A DNA stretch of 64,000 bases from Oryzias latipes (lineage: Eukaryota > Chordata > Actinopteri > Beloniformes > Adrianichthyidae). The stretch's first letter is position 1. Each line of letters begins with the position of its first letter. This document shows positions 59,812 through 64,000 of the stretch, piece by piece. The translations under genes and the position numbers were made by a program. Where the stretch lies: NCBI RefSeq assembly GCF_002234675.1, contig NC_019868.2:26674293-26738292 (forward strand), in the 5' to 3' direction. The notes beneath the pieces were generated by a model. It was not told the origin of the DNA. It worked only from the letters and a program-made list of their open reading frames with translations, and made no database searches.

Positions 59812-62800
59812 ATGGCAGCTATGCGCAGGCTTGTCTCGTTGCTCGGCTCCAGAGCACGAGCGTTTGCGTCGCGCGGAACGCCGGCAGCTTCGACCAAGGC
59901 ACTGAAGGTCATCGCAGCGGGAGCTTGCGTCAGCGCTGCAGCCGTGGCCGCCTATTATCACCGCTGCGGCGGGGAAGGCCGCATCGGCGCGCGGCTCCCG
60001 CATCTGCTGGGGCTGCCGTCCGTGTCCGCCTCCGACAAGGTAAAAGAAATCATCGCGACGTTCGGTTGGAAGCGCGCGGGTTTTACGCACATGAATAAAC
60101 GTCTTGGATCGCGGTTTTTGCGTCATTTTTGTCGGGAGCTGTCCACGAGGTTTGGTGCTGAAACAGCAAAATGGTCAGAGACTTTATGGGTCACGTGACA
60201 AGGCAGCTGCGACACGCGACCGTTTAATTTGCGTTTATTGTTTTTGTTGCAGGAAATGGCCGCGTTGTGACGTCAATAAGAAAATAAACATGCGCATTGG
60301 TTCTCTCCTTATAGCGAAGTATGTTAAATAAATAAAAAAAGTTATCTACATGGAAGACATATAGTATAGCACATTTTGTGTACAATTCAATCAAGTTCAA
60401 AATAATATAGGAGTGATCATTTCAATGAACTTTATTTAAATAAATGTAACAGTGCGGATGAAAACTTTTCAATAAAAACTAATCAAATGCAGTTGAGAAC
60501 AGGTGGGTCTTTTAACTAAATTAAAAAAAGTGTTCTATCTGATCTAAGGCTTCATGAAAGTCTGATCCAGATCTGTGGAGCATAGAAGTTCTAGAAGCTG
60601 AATTGATGTCTGGTTTCTACTCTAGGAACTGACAACAGACCGGATCCAGATGACTGGAGAGGTCTGTAGTTTAATCTTGTATTTTTGTGCCAAATCATTC
60701 AAGGCTTTACAAACCAGCAACAGAAATCCAGTCTGTCCTCTGGCAAACAGAGCCAGCAGTCCTCAGAACTGGACTGATGTGCTCTACCTTTTGGTCCTTG
60801 TCACAACCCGAGCTGCAGAGTTGAGAATAAACTGCAGTCTTCCGTTTTATTGGTATTGTCCTGTTACAATCAAGTCCACTTAAGATGAACATGTGTGCTA
60901 GTTTTCCAAAGTCCTGCTTAGACATCAGATCATTAATCCTTGAAATTCATTTAAAGACCCACTCCAATGAAAAGTCTGTTTTGGGTGTTTTCTACATGTT
61001 CTTGTGGCATTTTTCTGATGATGGAGGACATAAAAAAGAAAACTAAGATTAAAATGACAGTATTTCTTTATTCAAGTCATTGTGAATCAGGAGCAGATGA
61101 AAATATGCCGTTTGAAAAAGATCTATTTGTGATGTAGAAAATATGCACTCCCTGCTCCGCTCCCTTCTTCATTTTTCCTCGTCTGAGCTGGCATCTGGCT
61201 CCAAACTGTACGGCTGGATAGCTCCAATATTGCTTGTCATTGTTGCTTCACCGGTGAAGTTAGGTTAGGTGTGGTAGGAGTTATGCTAGCGGGAGAGCGT
61301 GTAAAACAGAGAGCTCTCAGTGCCAACAGAGCCACCCACAACTCAGAGGCAAATTTCTCATGAACTACTGCTGCTCTGCAAAAACTGTCCTATGCAAAAA
61401 ATGCCTGCAAAATAGACAAAAATATGATTAGAGAGGGCCTTTAAGATGGTAACTGGCTAATTTTGAGACTATTAATATGTTTATCCAAATTTAGGTCTTT
61501 GTCCATCACTGCACTCAAGTTTGTTGCCTGGTTTGTGCTTCTTTTTTAGATGAATAGTCGCTCTGGCAACCTCCAACTATTTCTCTTTAGCCCCCAAAAC
61601 AATAAACTCAGTTTGTTTAACTGACATAAGTTGTGACTAGATTTATTTTTAACGACTACAATGCTCTGCATTCTCCTGATAAAAGAAAGAACTCCACATC
61701 CTAATTTGTGATTATTTTTCCAAATTTAAAGTTTTAACATAAATTTATCTTACAAATCTTCAGGTTAGATGTGAAAAATAAACTCTTTAAACTTGTGGGG
61801 GAAAAAAGTTTTTGTTTATTTATTATACATTTTTTGACCATCTATCTTTAAGACAAACATTAGAATCAGTAAAAATAAATGGTGAAAAGGATAATATGGA
61901 ATCATTTGACTAACTTGGAGCCCAGTCTTGTAAACCAGAACTGCTGTAAATACAGCACGAAGTGTAAACTTTTAGTTTTGAGGATTTATAAAATGTAATA
62001 TTTTAGGTTTTCAGGCACAGCACTGCTATTTCTAGAAGGAACAAGCCTCGGAAAGGATCTAAAACATTTTAAAACCCTGATTTTTGTTTTGTTTTTTGTT
62101 ACAAAGCTGTTAACTTCATTTGTTAGCTGCAAAAACCTAAAGATTTACAGTTTTATGAAGACATAAAAAATCCTAAATACTGCCTGATTATCAGTTCTTA
62201 TCAGTCAGTCCTGTGCTAAGCCTCACTCAGGCTTCTCTGTTTGCGCTATTTTAGTTGCTCGTGCTATTTCATCCGGCCGACTTCTCCCCATTGTTCCTCA
62301 TCAACACATCTCTCTGCTTCAGCTCAGGCGTGTGCTGACAGATGCACAGGATGTAAACAAATAAAGAAGTCATGTCTCTTGAGCACGCTTAATCCCACGC
62401 AGAGCAAACACGTCTAGTTTGATATGTGTGGGTGGGAGGGAGAGACGCTGGATTGGTGTCCTTACAGCGGAGCTATCCCGGGACGCAGGAAACTGGACCC
62501 TCGTGCTTGGCAGAGGGTGGGGTATTTGATGAGGGGAGAGGGGGATTAATGGTTCTTGCATTCCCTGGGTATTTGCCGTGTGCCCAGTGGACCTGGCGGC
62601 GTGCCACTTTACAGAGTGAGGAGCTCTGTCCTCACCGGCCCAAGCCTTCTGATCTGGCTAGGTTTGAGCAGTTGTAGGGACATTATCTTCTGCTCAGAGA
62701 CGAAAAATAAGTCTGACATAATGTGCGCTCCATTATTGAATTAAAGTATGGGGCCTTTGTTGTGCCATGCGAGCAAGGCTTTCCGTGACAAGAAAAGCCT

Positions 62801-62983
62801 CAGACAAGGCGTCATTCAGACAGCATTATCATTATCACTGATATGGTTTCTGCGTGTCCTTTCAGGCGAGGCCCTCTGGTCTGGAAGACAGATTTCGGCT
62901 GTTCAGCTCCGTGGAGTTCGAGGGGCAGCTCTACATGACTCCACTGAACTTTATTGAGTCGGTGACTCTGAACGAACCCAGAA
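59812..62983 (+). CDS. micu3b: Mitochondrial calcium uptake protein 3, first two exons (3' end outside window)
   Basis: Exon 1 59812-60039 (76 codons, donor GTAAAAG) and exon 2 62866-62983 (acceptor TTTCAG, donor GTGAGT) join in phase. MICU3 is an EF-hand regulator of the mitochondrial calcium uniporter in the intermembrane space. Exon 1 starts MAAMRRLVSLLGSRARAFAS, an Arg/Ala/Ser-rich mitochondrial targeting type of sequence, followed by a hydrophobic segment (VIAAGACVSAAAVAAYY). Exon 2 encodes DRFRLFSSVEFEGQLYMTPL then NFIESVTLNEPR, matching the conserved start of the MICU core. RFRLF..xEGQLxMTP favours MICU3 over MICU1/2, and so does the divergent fgf20 neighbour. The EF hands lie beyond the window. 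The b suffix is a guess tied to fgf20b. Confidence 0.8.
60040..62865 (+). other. Intron 1 of micu3
   Basis: 2.8 kb. Holds a P2X7-like TIR element at 60951-61444. 62180-62700 is of higher complexity, with a forkhead-like TGTAAACAAATAAA near 62351, and might be regulatory. Confidence 0.6.
60951..61444 (+). mobile_element. P2X7-like TIR element in micu3 intron 1
   Basis: Ends TTAAAGACCCACTC and GAGAGGGCCTTTAA in inverted orientation. Landmarks are ACATGTTCTTGTGGCATTTT and GTGAATCAGGAGCAGATGAA. The - strand between about 61170 and 61240 encodes MTSNIGAIQPYSLEPDASSD then EEK and a stop. This copy is the most intact at both ends plus the coding segment. Confidence 0.78.
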
Positions 62984-64000
62984 GTGAGTCCACACCAAGC
63001 ATTAGATCTGGGGTCTGCAACCTGTAACTCTTAAAGACCCATTTGGGTTGAGTTTACAAAGTTGGAGTCACCAAGTCTCACTTTACCCTTTGGAAAAATA
63101 AAACATTGATTTTCATTTTGTTAGTGTCACTATTAAGATAAATATATATGAACTGTTGTTTTTTTTTGCATGAACAAAATGTAAACACAAAGATAAATTA
63201 GCTTTTTTTTTTCAAAATATGAAATAGTATATAACTTTTGACAGAGGTTCACGTTTTCCTTTCAAAATAAAAGACACCACGTGCCACATGGTAGCATCTC
63301 AATGCAGCAAATGTAGTTGAAGGTAGCGTAATGTAAGCAGTGATAAACCAGTTTACAGTTGGTGGAGCATCTGAGCCAGACGTTTGTAAATCTAATTCAA
63401 TTCAATTTTATCTATATAGCCCAAATTCACAACAAAAGTCGTCTCGATGGGCTTCGTATAGGTAATTGAAAAAGTTAAACATAAAAACCAAAAGGATCAT
63501 GAATACATAGAATTCAATAGGATAATACTAAACTTTAACTAAACAGACTAAACTAAACTGGCATCCCTGCCCTTAGACCCTCCTTCGCAGCAAGGAAAAA
63601 CTCCTAAAAAAACTGATTCTGGAAAAAACGAAGAAACCTCAGGGGTGTCCACATGAAGGAGGGATCCTCCCCCAGGACGGACAGGCGATTTACCAGAACT
63701 CAGAGAAGAATTAACTTATCTAACTCTACAACTATATATTTAAGGTCCAGCAGACGAGCTTCATCCAGACGGAGTTTGGATGAAGGTTAGTTAAATCTAA
63801 CTAACCAAAATGAAATCTGAGCTAACTAAGTAATCCTTACCATATTTTTTTAACCATAAAATCCTTGAATTTGTTCAAAAATAGAAAATCTGCTTTATAA
63901 TCCAGCACGCCTTAAATCTGTTTGTGCTCATTGACCTCTCACTGATTTTCTGTGATGTTTTAGTTTGACTGTCTGTGAATGACTTGAATAAAGTTTTAAT
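62984..64000 (+). other. Intron 2 of micu3, partial
   Basis: Non-coding, holds the inverted retroelement tail at 63393-63760; otherwise nothing recognised up to the window edge. Confidence 0.6.
63393..63760 (-). mobile_element. Retroelement 3' end/SINE with ATTGAATTGAA-type tail, copy 2
   Basis: Inverted relative to 52528-52967. Starts with the tail (ATTCAATTCAATTTTATC) and runs to TGCTGGACCTTAAATATA on the - strand. Confidence 0.7.

Noticed and set aside
1-64000. CRISPR arrays, bacterial operons or prophage
   Set aside because: Spliced vertebrate genes throughout; no array-like direct repeats with spacers.

Overview
The window looks like nuclear DNA of a percomorph teleost fish. It is AT-rich, its genes have short coding exons with GT/AG introns, and several families of fish-type mobile elements are scattered through it. 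The local order ints6l - mmgt1 - pfdn6 - her5/her11 - fgf20/micu3 mixes genes whose human relatives lie on Xq26 and 8p22. I did the work by reading translations and splice sites; no database search was run.

Layout. 1-2727 holds the last seven exons of an Integrator subunit 6 gene (ints6l, + strand). 3238-9527 is an almost perfect head-to-tail duplication, two units of 3145 bp each, and each unit carries the last coding exon and 3' UTR of mmgt1 (EMC5, - strand). The rest of mmgt1 lies at 9907-10500. 12095-15118 is pfdn6 (+), with a hAT-like MITE in its last intron and a piggyBac-like MITE inserted in that. 15532-17381 holds two LINE tails pointing outward. 19745-20038 is an unexplained coding-looking frame on the - strand. 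20286-21031 (her5, -) and 24021-26076 (her11-like, +) form a divergent pair of Hairy/E(spl) repressors around a 3 kb shared upstream region with RBPJ-type (Notch) sites. 26737-30421 is a young but broken Ty3/Gypsy LTR element.

30427-58184 is a gene-poor stretch of about 28 kb with MITEs, a tRNA-headed SINE, an RT-bearing LINE fragment, a long hairpin and some high-complexity non-coding blocks that could be distant enhancers. 58185-59071 is fgf20 (-), head to head with the first two exons of micu3 (+, 59812 to past the right edge).

The genes do not form one pathway. ints6l (Integrator/RNA polymerase II), mmgt1 (ER membrane complex) and pfdn6 (prefoldin) are housekeeping genes. her5, her11 and fgf20 are developmental regulators, and micu3 encodes a mitochondrial calcium-uniporter regulator. 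The most interesting observations are the exact 3145 bp tandem duplication of a terminal exon, a dispersed TIR element family carrying a decayed P2X7-like segment, the Notch-type sites between her5 and her11, the missing WRPW motif in the her11-like gene, and the unassigned exon-like frame at 19745-20038.
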